Assembly (NCBI RefSeq): GCF_001429545.1
Contig: NZ_LMSP01000024.1
Coordinates: forward strand, 1,674 to 52,387
DNA length: 50,714 bases
DNA from: Paenibacillus sp. Soil787
GTDB taxonomy: Bacteria; Bacillota; Bacilli; Paenibacillales; NBRC-103111
Direction: 5' to 3'
Position numbers and translations under genes: made by a program. Positions 50,590-50,714 of this stretch are shown piece after piece; within the stretch, counting starts at the first letter, position 1; each line of letters starts with the position of its first letter. The notes below the pieces were generated by a model. That model saw only the letters and a list, made by a program, of their open reading frames with translations, ran no database searches and was not told where the DNA came from.

Positions 50590-50619
50590 TTGCAATTGCT
50601 GAACGAGCTGTGGTATATT
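50590..50619 (+). promoter_or_regulatory. rRNA operon promoter
   Basis: TTGCAA (50590-50595), 18 nt and TATATT (50614-50619) with TGG directly before it (extended -10 TGN). TTGACA at 50572 lies upstream. The boxA 43 bp downstream marks this as an rRNA promoter. Confidence 0.7.
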
Positions 50620-50661
50620 ACTTCTCGCTGCTTCGGTAACACGGCAGTGAACGAAAGAAAT

Positions 50662-50714
50662 TGATCTTTGAAAACTGAACAACGAGTGAGTAAGCACGAA
50701 CGAGAAATCGTTCA
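50662..50714 (+). other. rRNA leader with boxA antitermination site
   Basis: TGATCTTTGAAAACT (50662-50676) matches the boxA-type sequence found in Bacillus rRNA leaders (TGNTCTTTGAAAACT), which binds the NusB/NusE complex. The following GAACAACGAGTGAG is typical of Paenibacillus rRNA leader and spacer sequence. The 16S gene itself is expected beyond the window. Confidence 0.8.

Overview
The window looks like chromosomal DNA from a Paenibacillus-type member of the Bacillota. The signs are strong GGAGG ribosome binding sites with some TTG starts, many Rho-independent terminators, YesM/YesN two-component genes, an S-layer-anchored (SLH) 5'-nucleotidase, HPr kinase with cre-like sites, a MoxR/DUF58/DUF4129 cassette, and a Bacillus-type rRNA leader (extended -10 promoter plus boxA) at the right end. 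An rRNA operon should start just outside the window. No phage, CRISPR array, tRNA or intact insertion sequence was seen.

Left part (1-13.4 kb): the C-terminal end of an unrecognised protein and a frameshifted MFS transporter remnant are followed by a compact signalling cluster. This holds an HD-GYP protein, a REC-GGDEF response regulator and a GAF-GAF histidine kinase, with a TPP-dependent acetolactate synthase-like enzyme 6 bp behind the kinase. Next come an aldo/keto reductase, a class A penicillin-binding protein, a secreted Asn-rich protein, a small membrane protein, hprK, a zinc-ribbon protein and a previously easy-to-miss 56-residue ORF.

Middle (13.4-28.1 kb): a minus-strand MoxR/DUF58/DUF4129 operon is separated by a 39-bp tandem repeat array from a sugar module. 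The sugar module runs yesN - yesM - lipoprotein sugar-binding protein - mglB - mglA - mglC - chemoreceptor. Its layout resembles the XylFII-LytS-YesN three-component sugar sensor of clostridia, here placed before a galactose-type transporter. Possible cre sites lie upstream of yesN and of the chemoreceptor gene.

Right-middle (28.1-43.3 kb): a D-amino acid module (DauR-like regulator, D-threonine aldolase/D-serine dehydratase family enzyme, RidA); a deletion scar of a sugar permease gene; a LytS-type membrane diguanylate cyclase; a fatty-acid operon (acyl-CoA ligase, thioesterase, dienoyl-CoA reductase-like SDR); a HAD phosphatase; an AlkD-type DNA repair protein; adenosine deaminase; a YueD-like reductase; MscL carrying an added zinc ribbon; and a HisC-type aminotransferase.

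Right part (43.3-50.7 kb): a large CHASE3 hybrid kinase, the SLH 5'-nucleotidase, two small unknown proteins, a glyoxalase-fold protein, then about 1 kb of structured noncoding DNA leading to the rRNA promoter.

The least explained material is intergenic. There are at least five different repeat classes: the 39-bp array at 17.1 kb; ~245-bp elements with inverted ends at 28.2 and 28.7 kb and a relative at 16.9 kb; GTTGYA hairpin clusters at 29.7 and 33.9 kb; a 93-bp element in inverted orientation at 37.2 and 48.4 kb; and CCTGC hairpins at 50.0-50.2 kb. All assignments come from reading motifs and architecture; no database search was run.
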